DNA of 64,000 nucleotides from a virus. The DNA lies in the IMG/VR virus record IMGVR_UViG_3300030419_007436, positions 99,760 through 163,759 of that record, one strand, 5' to 3'. The translations under genes were made by a program, and so were the position numbers. Under the pieces are notes generated by a model. It saw only the letters and a program-made list of their open reading frames with translations. It was not told the DNA's origin and did no database searches. Positions within the stretch are counted from its first letter, which is position 1. Each line of letters starts with the position of its first letter. Shown here one piece after another: positions 21,647 to 30,668 of this stretch.

Positions 21647-22116
21647 TATCTTTCTCCTGTCGACCCAAAGCCTCCAAGACCTCGGTCTGAGTAAAGATTC
21701 ATAAAATTATCAGTCTCTAGTTCTTCCACGCCGCAATGTATTACTGGTATTAAAACCGCTTGAGCAATCTTATCTCCTGGCTGTAAGTACTGAGTTTTTA
21801 ATCCAATGTTATGAAGATTCACATAAACTTCTCCATCATAGCCAGGGTCTACAACACAAGAACCCACAACCAACTGCCTCTTATATGCGATGCCAGACTT
21901 GTTTTTAATTTCCAACATATGACCATAAGGCACTTCTACTTTTAGTCCAGTAGGGATCAGTACGCTTTCTCGTGCGCCGATGGCTAACCCCTCTTCCTTC
22001 AACACACGAGCGCGTTCTCCGTTAGGGCAGTAAAATAAGTCCATCCCTGCATCCGTTTTGTGAGCACGATGCGGAGGGCGTGCATCAGGTCTAATTTTAT
22101 ATACTTTTAAGTTCAT
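21646..22116 (-). CDS. dut: dUTPase
   Basis: Trimeric dUTPase motifs are all present: DAGMDL near 24-29, the KSGIA segment, the GSCVVDPGYDGEV block with the catalytic region, and C-terminal RGLGGFGSTG that closes over the nucleotide. 156 residues, normal length. It hydrolyses dUTP to dUMP, keeping uracil out of DNA and feeding dTMP synthesis. It sits just downstream of the Pol III alpha gene. Confidence 0.95.
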   Translation of the reverse strand: MNLKVYKIRPDARPPHRAHKTDAGMDLFYCPNGERARVLKEEGLAIGARESVLIPTGLKVEVPYGHMLEIKNKSGIAYKRQLVVGSCVVDPGYDGEVYVNLHNIGLKTQYLQPGDKIAQAVLIPVIHCGVEELETDNFMNLYSDRGLGGFGSTGER

Positions 22117-22125
22117 GTTTCTCCT

Positions 22126-25100
22126 TTATGCTAACATTCTGAAATTGTATTTTATAGAGCGGGTACTAAAACCCCACTGATCATCATATTCTAGTTTGCT
22201 CATGTATGGGTGATTTATATATATTTCATCTCGCTCGGGGTTAACTCCCCAACACTTAATGGCGGTCACTGTTGATGTGTTATCAATCACTTTAACAATC
22301 CAATAGGTTTTACCATTTTTTGTCTTTTTTGGGATGATCTCTCTTGGTATAAACCATGCTACCCCCAGATCATTGTCCCATTCTCCAATGGGGGGCACTT
22401 TATAATAATCAAGTCGATTCATAACAGAATCATCTAGTACTAAATCCATGGGAAATATGCCAGTAAGAGACACAAGATTATTAATTTTTTCTTCATCGTT
22501 GAAATCTCCCTCCGGCTTAAATAAATCAATATTTTCCTCAAACTTTTTCAAATTCTTCGGCCTCTCAACAACCGCGGCTGACCAGAAGTGCTTAAGTCCT
22601 GTGAATCTATCATCCACCAAACTACTCAGCGCCCCAGATCGCACCAAGACATCCAGCGCCTTCTTGTTTAGTTTACTATAAAGAATGTTATCATTAAAGA
22701 GAAATTCTTCAGCACTTTTGAAAGGTCTGTTGTTAATAATTTGCTCGATTGCTTTTTCTCCTAATCCTTTCAAGGAGGTTAGGGGCTGTATAAGTGTTTT
22801 GTTGTCAGCGTCAATATCCCACACCACACCAGAATTATTAACATCCACTGGCTTAATTTTAAATTTAAACTTTTTTGCGAGATTTATTGCTCTCTCTTTC
22901 CTAGTTTCTGGCTCTTTGTCTAAAAACGCCGCCATCCATTCAGCAGGATAATAATTAAAAAGCCATGCGCATTGATAAGAAATTATAGAATATGAAACAG
23001 CGTGAGATTTGTTGAAACCGTAGCCAGAGAAATATTCAAACTTTTTCCACATTTTTTCTGCCCAGTTCTTGGACAACCCCTTTTCAACACACCCAGCAAC
23101 AAACTTAAGCTTTATTTGATTTTTTTGTTTAGCTGCCGAGCCGGTGCCTTTTTTTGTAAGAAGCTTACGAAGCTTATTGCCTTCATCCAAACTCAAATCT
23201 TTGCCGAGCTTGTGGGCCAACAGTGCAATTTGTTCTTGAAAAATTAAAAAACCATAGGTTTCTTCTGTAAGACTCTTGACATAATCATGTTCGTAAAGAA
23301 TATCTTCTGGGTTTTTTTTGGCCCTCACATAGAGTTTATCCACATCCGCGCCGAGGGGCCCCGGGCGATAAATCGAGGTGATGGCAGCAAGATCAATTAT
23401 GTTTCTAGGAAGCGCCTTTCTACAAAATTTTTGGGCGCCATTCTCTGTAAATTGGAATATTCCGGCCCACTTGCCTTTATGAAAAATGTTTTCGTAAACT
23501 TTCTGATCATTTAAGTCTATTTTTTCCGGATGTAAATGTTTGTCATAATAGTTTTTAATATCCCTGAAGGTGGGTGACTTCACACCATGATATCTCTTAA
23601 GAATGTGACCAACTGCCCCTTCGATCATCTTCAGCGTCGAAAGGCCAAGAATATCAAATTTAATAAAGCCCATGGGTTCTAAGTGTCTGACATTTTGACC
23701 CTCTGACCACGGAGTTTGAGTAACTCCACCACTATTGATTAGTGGCATGTACTTATTTAAATCTTCTCCGATAACAACGCCACCGGCATGCCGAGAAACA
23801 GAGCGCATCTGCCCATATAGTACATTAATATGGCTTGCCACGTGCGGGTGCTTGTTTAGAAAATTCTTAAGAGACTCCGAAAACTCCATAACTTCTTCAA
23901 AAGTTGGTGTATAAACTCCTGACTTAATGCCGTGCTTTTTCTTTGCTAGAGGTGTTGCCTCTTTGAGCATCCGAGAAGTAACAGCATTAACTTCCGTGAA
24001 TGGTATTTCATAAAACTTAGATATATCTTTTACAAGAGAACGAAGCTGCAAAGTGTTAAAATTTGAGATAGGTACAACCTTATCGCCTCCCCACTCATCA
24101 ATCAACATCTCTTTAAGAATCATGGGATCAGATACATCATAATCAATATCTGGGTAATCTTTTGCATCCGAACGCATAAAGCGAGAGAACAAAAGGTTAT
24201 ATTTGATGGGGTCAATCTGAGTTATCCCAAGCACATAGGCAACTAATGATCCGGCTGCAGAGCCGCGGCCCGGGCCTGTAAGCTGTACTGAGTTTGCCTT
24301 GTCGACTACCGCATTCATTGTGAGAAAATACTTACTAAATCCCCTCTCATCAATAATTTGTAACTCTTCCTTAAGTCTATCAGTATATTCTTCTGCTGTG
24401 TGCAAACTCAACGCCCTCAATCCTTCAAAGCAAAGCTGTGACAGCGCTTGTGAGGCCGTAAATCCGGCCGGTACAACAAAATCAGGGAGTCGCACCGTGT
24501 TATCCGGTAAAAACGATTCTATGCGCTCATGGGCAATTCTATGAGTTTCTGTTATAGATTTCATTACTAAATCATCATCATATTTAGCGCCGCATTCTTT
24601 TGAATATGTTTTATAAGACTCCCACATCTGATCGCCGTTTTTCGGATAGAGTTCATATCCAATATCTTCAACTCCAATCGGAAGCTCAGACGAAAGCCAT
24701 GAAGGTGTTGAACCTTTACCAAGCCACCCAAGGCGTTTATAAAGTTCTCTATCTTTCCATGCATTTTGCGAAGGATAGTGACTGTCCGCAGTAGAAATCA
24801 AACCAAACCCATACTTTTTAGATACTTGAATAATATATTTGTTTAACTCGTGTTGTTCGGGAATGTTATTCCACTGAAGCTCTCCATACCATCGATCACC
24901 GAATATGTCCATCATTTTCGTAGTGGTCTTGCTCATAGCATCTCGAATTTGTGAGGGGCCCTTATCTTTATTTTCCCAATAGTCTCCAGCGTAGACGCCT
25001 CCGAGGCATGCGCTGGCAGCAATAACACCTTCGTTGTATTTACGGAGGAGTTTGTAGTCTACCCTTGGAAAACGATAGAAGCTTTCTTTTGAAAAAGATT

Positions 25101-25548
25101 TAGAAACCATCTTAAAAATATTGTTTAGCCCCGTTTGATTTTGGGCCAAAAGAATTAGATGGCGTCGGCGGTTCAATATGTTTTTAACAGCAGTCTTCGA
25201 CGAACCTTCATCCTCAATCGTCGTAGCTGACCTAGAATCGTCCAGCGTGCGTTTAGCCTTTTTGTCTTCTTTTGCTTTTTCGTATTCTTGTTTCCACTCT
25301 GAAAGGCTCGGAAGAAAGTAGGCCTCCACTCCAAATATGGGCTTAAAATTCTTGCCTTCTTCTTGCATTTTTTTGGCGTGTAGCACCTGATATGCCATAC
25401 CATTCATATTACCATGGTCGGTTAAAGCAAGCGCATCGCATCCATTATTATAGGCGAAATCCATGTGTTCCTGTGGGTATCCCAATCCATCAAAAGGGCT
25501 TCCAACTCCACTGTGTGCATGTAAACCAACGAAAGGTATTTTACTCAT
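22126..25548 (-). CDS. dnaE: DNA polymerase III alpha subunit (family C)
   Basis: I choose the ATG at 25548, with GGAGAAG upstream, over a TTG four codons earlier. The N-terminal PHP domain is visible (FVGLHAHSGVGSPFDG, ALALTDHGNMNG). The polymerase core has GPGRGSAAGSLVAYVLGI, the catalytic PDIDYDVSD, and downstream YRPGPLGADVD and GYGFNKSHAVSYSI, typical of DnaE. At 1140 residues it is near full bacterial length. It is the only full-size replicative polymerase in the window; a short family A polymerase lies at 40822-42006. Confidence 0.95.
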   Translation of the reverse strand: MSKIPFVGLHAHSGVGSPFDGLGYPQEHMDFAYNNGCDALALTDHGNMNGMAYQVLHAKKMQEEGKNFKPIFGVEAYFLPSLSEWKQEYEKAKEDKKAKRTLDDSRSATTIEDEGSSKTAVKNILNRRRHLILLAQNQTGLNNIFKMVSKSFSKESFYRFPRVDYKLLRKYNEGVIAASACLGGVYAGDYWENKDKGPSQIRDAMSKTTTKMMDIFGDRWYGELQWNNIPEQHELNKYIIQVSKKYGFGLISTADSHYPSQNAWKDRELYKRLGWLGKGSTPSWLSSELPIGVEDIGYELYPKNGDQMWESYKTYSKECGAKYDDDLVMKSITETHRIAHERIESFLPDNTVRLPDFVVPAGFTASQALSQLCFEGLRALSLHTAEEYTDRLKEELQIIDERGFSKYFLTMNAVVDKANSVQLTGPGRGSAAGSLVAYVLGITQIDPIKYNLLFSRFMRSDAKDYPDIDYDVSDPMILKEMLIDEWGGDKVVPISNFNTLQLRSLVKDISKFYEIPFTEVNAVTSRMLKEATPLAKKKHGIKSGVYTPTFEEVMEFSESLKNFLNKHPHVASHINVLYGQMRSVSRHAGGVVIGEDLNKYMPLINSGGVTQTPWSEGQNVRHLEPMGFIKFDILGLSTLKMIEGAVGHILKRYHGVKSPTFRDIKNYYDKHLHPEKIDLNDQKVYENIFHKGKWAGIFQFTENGAQKFCRKALPRNIIDLAAITSIYRPGPLGADVDKLYVRAKKNPEDILYEHDYVKSLTEETYGFLIFQEQIALLAHKLGKDLSLDEGNKLRKLLTKKGTGSAAKQKNQIKLKFVAGCVEKGLSKNWAEKMWKKFEYFSGYGFNKSHAVSYSIISYQCAWLFNYYPAEWMAAFLDKEPETRKERAINLAKKFKFKIKPVDVNNSGVVWDIDADNKTLIQPLTSLKGLGEKAIEQIINNRPFKSAEEFLFNDNILYSKLNKKALDVLVRSGALSSLVDDRFTGLKHFWSAAVVERPKNLKKFEENIDLFKPEGDFNDEEKINNLVSLTGIFPMDLVLDDSVMNRLDYYKVPPIGEWDNDLGVAWFIPREIIPKKTKNGKTYWIVKVIDNTSTVTAIKCWGVNPERDEIYINHPYMSKLEYDDQWGFSTRSIKYNFRMLA

Positions 25549-26422
25549 TATCTTCTCCAATCATATTCCACTCATGATATCCTAACATACTCTTAGGGGG
25601 CTTGTCAAGTTTTTTGCCACTCCCTAAATATTTTTTTAAATTGTCCCAATTGTCTATTTTGTAATACCAAGGTACCTCAACCTTTGTATCTTTTATTTTA
25701 ACATTTTTAAATATCTTGTCAAGTTTAAAATGGCGGCCCGACCATCTTTCTTCAATAGGAATTCTTTTTTTTGCGTCATAATCATTAAATTGGCCTGTTC
25801 CTTGTTCCCTTATTACACGACGGGCTTCCTTGAAATCTTCTGAGTCGAATGTAAAAGCCAAATACTCATCATTTCTCACGTCTTTTCCATCGTACGAAAG
25901 ATAAAATCCTTTTTTATTTGAAATTTTACTCCTATGCGGGATGATAACTTCGGGGTCATACACACCATATGGAAAACATGCATAATATTTATCAGGTATC
26001 ACCCATTTACTTATTGTGCGACTCAACCAGTAAGCTGTTAAAGCACCATATAATACACTCCAACCAAGAGAATCTCTTTTGTCTCTATCTTTTTGGTGTA
26101 TGGGCACATAGTATATGGGTATTACTCTTTCATGTTCCTTTGGAAATGTTTTTCTTGTGAGGTTGTGTCGAAGAGGATCCTGAACATAATCCCCCAGGCG
26201 GTACCTTATGAGGGGTTGCATATCGTCATGACAAACAATCCAAATTGTTTCACAACCTGCGCATGCACACTCCCAAACTGCGCGTTCGACCGCCAAGTAA
26301 TTTTTTCCAATTGGTTGTAGACAATCGTGCCACGGGAAGCCAAAATCTAATTTTTGACCCGCAACAGGTATAATACCCGCCAAATGAAAACTGTTTATTA
26401 GCTGTGGACCTTTTTCTATCAT
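25541..26422 (-). CDS. Nucleotidyltransferase-like protein (GT-A fold)
   Basis: The N-terminus (GIIPVAGQKLDFGFPWHD, LQPIGKNYLAVERAV, GCETIWIVCHDDM) follows the pattern of sugar-1-phosphate nucleotidyltransferases: GxIPAxGxxxRxxPxxxxxLxPIxxxPxxxxxVxxxxxxGxxxIxxV. The signature arginine is not obvious, so activity is uncertain. The remaining 180 residues are unrecognised. If active, it could convert a sugar phosphate such as mannose-1-phosphate to a nucleotide sugar. It overlaps Pol III alpha by 8 bases. Confidence 0.6.
   Translation of the reverse strand: MIEKGPQLINSFHLAGIIPVAGQKLDFGFPWHDCLQPIGKNYLAVERAVWECACAGCETIWIVCHDDMQPLIRYRLGDYVQDPLRHNLTRKTFPKEHERVIPIYYVPIHQKDRDKRDSLGWSVLYGALTAYWLSRTISKWVIPDKYYACFPYGVYDPEVIIPHRSKISNKKGFYLSYDGKDVRNDEYLAFTFDSEDFKEARRVIREQGTGQFNDYDAKKRIPIEERWSGRHFKLDKIFKNVKIKDTKVEVPWYYKIDNWDNLKKYLGSGKKLDKPPKSMLGYHEWNMIGEDNE
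25579..25608 (-). promoter_or_regulatory. Possible internal promoter for Pol III alpha
   Basis: TTGACA at 25603-25608, 18 bp spacer, TAGGAT at 25579-25584 with extended TGT, inside the 3' end of the nucleotidyltransferase gene and 31 bases before the polymerase start. Confidence 0.35.
25695..25722 (-). promoter_or_regulatory. Possible internal promoter
   Basis: TTGACA at 25717-25722, 16 bp spacer, TAAAAT at 25695-25700 with TGT before it, inside the nucleotidyltransferase gene. Confidence 0.3.
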
Positions 26423-27147
26423 TTAAACTTTATTTTCTTAGTGTCTTCATAAGTGTGCATATATGCTTTTCTTATTTCGCGGCGGTCAACCTCTAATTTT
26501 AAAGCATATTGGTTGTTTCCCCCACACTTTGTCCCCTTCAATCCCTTTTCCCTCAGAAGATGAGTTACTTTAAATCTGGCGTATGTGTCAGAATATTCAA
26601 AATCATTTAACTGCTCTTTTTTTAAAAAAGATATAGAAACTAAGTCCTTTCTATTTGGATGATGGCCATCCATTCTTTCTGACGGGTAAAAGTATATTTT
26701 ATTTACAAATAAATCATCAGTGTCAATAGTTTCACAACGATGTGTTTCACACGAGCGAGCAATCATCCAGTCAAGAACAACGAAGGTGTCATTCTCTTTT
26801 TTTGGAAGTGGAAGTCCCTCCACATTCTCATCGTCGAAAACAAAAAGCTTTTCATAGACAAACTTCACGATGCGCGCATTTTCAGTACTCACCACAACTT
26901 CCTCTTCCTTTATTCTAACCTGACGTGTTTTGTGCCCTAACAAATTTAATCCCCGCAGGGATAGATAATAAAACAGGTCAAACCATATTTTTATTGCGCT
27001 CTCGCCATTTACCTCTTCAAATCGATGAGGAAGATTAATTTTATTTATTATTATAGGGAGTGATTTTTTTTTGGAATATTTTAAAGCGTCTAGAGTGCCA
27101 CCAAGTACAATTTCTTTATATTCATATTTTGGTATTTTAATTAACAC
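26419..27147 (-). CDS. Hypothetical protein linked to the nucleotidyltransferase (242 aa)
   Basis: The N-terminus (EIVLGGTLDALKYSKKKSLP, then IIINKINLPHRFEE) looks like a Rossmann-type opening and resembles a conserved phage protein whose function I do not know. A GTG start without a clear ribosome site is used. It overlaps the nucleotidyltransferase gene by 4 bases, which suggests the two proteins act together. Confidence 0.55.
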   Translation of the reverse strand: MLIKIPKYEYKEIVLGGTLDALKYSKKKSLPIIINKINLPHRFEEVNGESAIKIWFDLFYYLSLRGLNLLGHKTRQVRIKEEEVVVSTENARIVKFVYEKLFVFDDENVEGLPLPKKENDTFVVLDWMIARSCETHRCETIDTDDLFVNKIYFYPSERMDGHHPNRKDLVSISFLKKEQLNDFEYSDTYARFKVTHLLREKGLKGTKCGGNNQYALKLEVDRREIRKAYMHTYEDTKKIKFK

Positions 27148-27161
27148 TTATTAAAACTATT

Positions 27162-27455
27162 TTATTTGGCCTTTTGGACCTCGTTGTGCCACCCTCTTAA
27201 AGGCATCAGCTTAGTTGTTCCTGTGCATTCGGCGCGATTCGGCTTCCCTTTGATTATTCTTTCCCAAGACGACCACTTGGGGAGAATTGTTCTTCTTACA
27301 CAGGTCTCGAAACTTTCAATTACATTTGTTTCTTTAACAAAATGTTCTCCCCATTCTGTAATCTCTTTATTTTCATTTAAATGATTAATATATGAGTCGT
27401 CCACCAGGGGGGAAGTTAGTGATAATAAAAAAGATATCACAATTGTTTTTAACAT
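27162..27455 (-). CDS. Small secreted protein (97 aa)
   Basis: The hydrophobic N-terminus (LKTIVISFLLSLTSPL) is a likely signal peptide. The mature part has two cysteines (ETCVRRTILPKW, AECTGTTKLMPLRGW) that could form a disulphide in the periplasm. An AAGAAGGA site precedes the ATG. Function unknown. Confidence 0.6.
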   Translation of the reverse strand: MLKTIVISFLLSLTSPLVDDSYINHLNENKEITEWGEHFVKETNVIESFETCVRRTILPKWSSWERIIKGKPNRAECTGTTKLMPLRGWHNEVQKAK

Positions 27456-27510
27456 ACTATTTTTTCCTTCTTAAGTTTTTTATATGGCTCGGTATTTTCT
27501 TGAAGCCTTT

Positions 27511-28248
27511 TTACCACTCCAGTCCTTTTCTACTTTTCATCATTGCCTCAATCCAAGATTTCGGCTGCGATGTTTTTCTCCCTTCCTTTAGCTGGAAGTG
27601 TTTACCGCTTGCCCTCGACCAAAAATCTGAATCTTCTGAAACCGTGTCTACGCTTGTCCAGGGTCCAGCCCATGCGTCCTTTATTTGGTTTCCGTTTTTA
27701 TCATAGGCATTAATAATTTTAAATTCATTGCCTCGGGAGGTCGTTGCGCTTTCGCCAAATATAAAAGCCTCTTGATCGTATTTTCGAGACATTTCGGCGC
27801 CAAAGTCAAACAAGGCCTCTGGGGTGCTTTCCTCCAAGTCGGCGCCGCGGCCATGTGTTGTAACAAGTAGACTATTTTCAATTACATGTACCGGCTCTTC
27901 TAATTCAACTTCAATTTCTTCGCCGGTTTCGGGATCAACTTCTGTTTTAGTGGTTTCCTTGAAGCCACCCTTAAGTTCTGTAAAGGGAAATCCAGCTGTC
28001 GCGAAATCTTGTTTCATTTGTTGGTACATTCTCCTGTTCTGTGCCGTACTTCTTTCGTGCCGGTCGGAAGACATAATAACAAAAGGATTTCCCCCTTCAA
28101 TATGATCTCTCACACGATTATAAGAACTCATCTCCTTAAGGGTAGATCTCTCTTCAACGGCCTCCTTGACTATTTCATAGACAGCCTCCTTTGTGAGAGA
28201 TGCAGCTTTCAAAATATCCTTTATATTTTTAGTAAGATCCATACACAT
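27511..28248 (-). CDS. DUF3293-like protein (245 aa)
   Basis: After a helical N-terminus, the region FVIMSSDRHERSTAQNRRMY, then ENSLLVTTHGRG and LFDFGAEMSRKYDQEAFIFG matches what I recall of DUF3293 proteins (an NxxRxxxL element followed by a strand-rich core). Function of that family is unknown. Two ATG codons three residues apart could serve as start behind GGAG. Confidence 0.5.
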   Translation of the reverse strand: MCMDLTKNIKDILKAASLTKEAVYEIVKEAVEERSTLKEMSSYNRVRDHIEGGNPFVIMSSDRHERSTAQNRRMYQQMKQDFATAGFPFTELKGGFKETTKTEVDPETGEEIEVELEEPVHVIENSLLVTTHGRGADLEESTPEALFDFGAEMSRKYDQEAFIFGESATTSRGNEFKIINAYDKNGNQIKDAWAGPWTSVDTVSEDSDFWSRASGKHFQLKEGRKTSQPKSWIEAMMKSRKGLEW

Positions 28249-28510
28249 AGTTCTCCAATACTAAGTAGTATTTTTCTTTCCCAAGAGAGACTTTTTGAAC
28301 CATACCTTCTTCAACTACAACATTTTTTCCCACAATCTTTTCATTAATTTTTTCACAGTCTTGCGCTCTCCCAACCACTTTATATACGCCATGGACAGAT
28401 TGTTTTTTTAATTTATAATCTTCAGGAACAAGAACTAGAGATCCTTCCTCCTTTTCTTCTTCTATTTCAACTTCTTCTAGTACCAAGTGTCGATTAAGTG
28501 GATTAAGCAT
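28229..28510 (-). CDS. GroES-like co-chaperonin
   Basis: Start at ATG 28510 with a TTGGAG site. 93 residues: LNPLNRHLVLEEVEIEEEK matches the first strand and the start of the mobile-loop region of GroES, GSLVLVPEDY is the loop, then GVYKVVG, GKNVVVEEGMV and YYLVLENYVYG follow the beta-barrel order of GroES and T4 gp31. It would pair with the GroEL at 11684-13258. The sequence is diverged, so the call is by pattern and length. Confidence 0.65.
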   Translation of the reverse strand: MLNPLNRHLVLEEVEIEEEKEEGSLVLVPEDYKLKKQSVHGVYKVVGRAQDCEKINEKIVGKNVVVEEGMVQKVSLGKEKYYLVLENYVYGSY

Positions 28511-28796
28511 CTTTTTCTCCAAACTTTCTTTCAATTGCATCGAAAATATCATTTAAATCATCCATGTCAGCACCCTTTTCATAAAGACGATATGCCTTAA
28601 CAGCAGCCCAAATATCGTCCTTTGTCAACCACCCATTTTCAATATATTCTTTACGCAATTCTCTCTTTTGTTCCTTATAGGGCTCTATTGCCTCTTCAAT
28701 TGCCAATGTGGATTTAAGATAATTAATTACATAATTTTCTTTTTTTTCTTCTTGGGTTAAATTTTCTTCAACCAATTTTAGCGCTTTCTTACTCAT
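28503..28796 (-). CDS. Charged helical hypothetical protein (97 aa)
   Basis: Almost wholly helical and charged (LVEENLTQEEKKENYVINYL, then YKEQKRELRKEYIENG). A similar short protein seems common in large phages, but I know no function. It lies between the ribonucleotide reductase and the GroES-like gene, overlapping the latter by 8 bases. Confidence 0.6.
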   Translation of the reverse strand: MSKKALKLVEENLTQEEKKENYVINYLKSTLAIEEAIEPYKEQKRELRKEYIENGWLTKDDIWAAVKAYRLYEKGADMDDLNDIFDAIERKFGEKDA

Positions 28797-28808
28797 ATAT
28801 TCTCCTTT

Positions 28809-30665
28809 TTATTTTATTTCACAGGCGCCGCCAGCACATGCCAGTTCGCCAGTTAAATTAGTATTATCTTCGCTTTCTACGATTTTTGTTACGTCAATCG
28901 ATTTTAATGTTTTAACAAGATTTTCATATTCTTCCTTGGTACAATCTTCAAATGGGGCCTGCTTGTAGCTACCCCCATCATATGGGAGCGCACTGAGGCC
29001 ATTATAATATTTTCTGTTCTCCCACATCCAATCTCGTACCTCTTCCCATTCATTTTCTTCTATACTTATTGTAGCAGAAACGTTATGAGAATTTTGCCCT
29101 CTTTTATGTCCATTGCCCACCCATTCGCGACTTACTTTTTTTACACGATCTAAAAGATCCAGGGCCGATTCATGCCTAGTTATCGCATTTGATGGTGCCT
29201 TTTGAGGTACGCTGATCACCGCAGTGTCATGCGGCCTAAAATATTCATCTTCCACCATGGACGGATGGCTTTTTAGTAAATAGGAATATATAGCCTCATT
29301 TTTTCCCACTCTCATTCTTCTAATATAATAATTATTATGCCATGCGTGGATGCCACTGGACGTCCCTAACGTTAATGAGGTCGTACCTGCGGGTTTTACA
29401 CATGTAGTTCTTCTCGCAGGTTTAATCCCAATTAGTTCAGCGACGCGTATGTTCTCATCTTTAACAATTTTTGCAGCCTGATTCATGTCTAATTTTAAAA
29501 CGTTTCCAGAAGCAATCCCGGTCATGCTTACTCCAATGAGTGCGTCCTTTTCTGTGTTTCTGCGCCAAATATCTCTTAAATAGTGAAAATCGGTGTAGCT
29601 GGCCTGAAGTGTTGAAATTAACGTTGCCGCCTTGGCCCGGGCGTTATATTCTTCCTGACTTTCTAGATCGCCAGCATTTATCTCTGTCAGGTTACAAAAT
29701 TGATAGGGTCGCAAGCCAATCTCACAACAAGGGTTGGTACCCCAATCCTTATCGTTTGTAAAATAAAAGCCGGGTTCTCCCGCTCCTGAAGCGCGTATTC
29801 TTTCCCAAAGTTCATTAAAATATTCCTTAGTAATTCTATGTCTCATCAGCATAACTGAATTGTTTGCGCGGCCTCTTTGGGGATTTTTTTCCCACCAATT
29901 GCCTGTCTTTGCGGCAATCATTTCATCATCATCGGCACTAAACAAGGATATCAAGGCGGCCCGTCGAATACCACCAGCTAATACGGCGTCTGCTATGTGA
30001 CAAATAATATCATGAACCTCTATTGTTTGAAGTTTATCACCATTGTCCTTTTGATTGAGAATTCCCTCAACTTTCACTAAACATTCGCGCAGAGGTTGTG
30101 GGCCTGGTGCCTTCCCGCCGGAAGTTAAAAGGCGGGCGCCTTTCGGGCGAATGTCACTGTAGTCAAATCTAATCTTAGAGCCACCCTTAAAATAACTTCT
30201 CATTAAAATTTTAATTGCATCTGACCACCCCTCAATTGAATCTGCGATTAAGTATCTCCTGCTACGCTTTTCGTTGGGTCTTTGAATTTCCGGTAGCGCA
30301 TCAACATGATGATATTGTACGCTATAGCCTACGCCGGTACCACCTAAAAGCAAAAACATTGTTTCACTAAAGGCGCGCCAATCATCAATAGGCAAATAAG
30401 CACAATTAAATATACGATTTGGAGCAACCTCAATCGGCTTTCCACCAAACTGCATAGAGCGCATAGAAGGAAGTACCTTCTTTTTATATACATATTCATA
30501 AGCATTCTCAATTTCACTCTTCATGTTCGGGTGCTTTTTAAGATGCATCTTCTTGTTTCTTGTAACCAACTCATCCCATGTTTCCCTGCGGTCTTTTTCA
30601 GGGAGATAGCGCGCATATTTCATATGCACCGCTATGTCCGATAAAACTTGTTTTTCTACTTCCAT
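28809..30665 (-). CDS. nrdJ: Class II (adenosylcobalamin-dependent) ribonucleotide reductase
   Basis: 618 residues, the size of monomeric RtpR-type reductases. VLPSMRSMQFGG, LLLGGTGVGYSVQ, AGGIRRAALISLFS, the active-site NPCCEIGL (usually NPCGEI), CVKPAGTTSLTLGTSSG and a C-terminal redox pair CAGGAC identify it. It makes deoxynucleotides using coenzyme B12 and needs no small subunit. Electrons may come from the phage glutaredoxin or host thioredoxin. The gene is next to the replicative helicase. Confidence 0.9.
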   Translation of the reverse strand: MEVEKQVLSDIAVHMKYARYLPEKDRRETWDELVTRNKKMHLKKHPNMKSEIENAYEYVYKKKVLPSMRSMQFGGKPIEVAPNRIFNCAYLPIDDWRAFSETMFLLLGGTGVGYSVQYHHVDALPEIQRPNEKRSRRYLIADSIEGWSDAIKILMRSYFKGGSKIRFDYSDIRPKGARLLTSGGKAPGPQPLRECLVKVEGILNQKDNGDKLQTIEVHDIICHIADAVLAGGIRRAALISLFSADDDEMIAAKTGNWWEKNPQRGRANNSVMLMRHRITKEYFNELWERIRASGAGEPGFYFTNDKDWGTNPCCEIGLRPYQFCNLTEINAGDLESQEEYNARAKAATLISTLQASYTDFHYLRDIWRRNTEKDALIGVSMTGIASGNVLKLDMNQAAKIVKDENIRVAELIGIKPARRTTCVKPAGTTSLTLGTSSGIHAWHNNYYIRRMRVGKNEAIYSYLLKSHPSMVEDEYFRPHDTAVISVPQKAPSNAITRHESALDLLDRVKKVSREWVGNGHKRGQNSHNVSATISIEENEWEEVRDWMWENRKYYNGLSALPYDGGSYKQAPFEDCTKEEYENLVKTLKSIDVTKIVESEDNTNLTGELACAGGACEIK

Positions 30666-30668
30666 TAT

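Noticed and set aside
28009-28347. Plus-strand ORFs opposite the DUF3293-like gene
   Set aside because: They mirror real minus-strand genes and have no ribosome sites.
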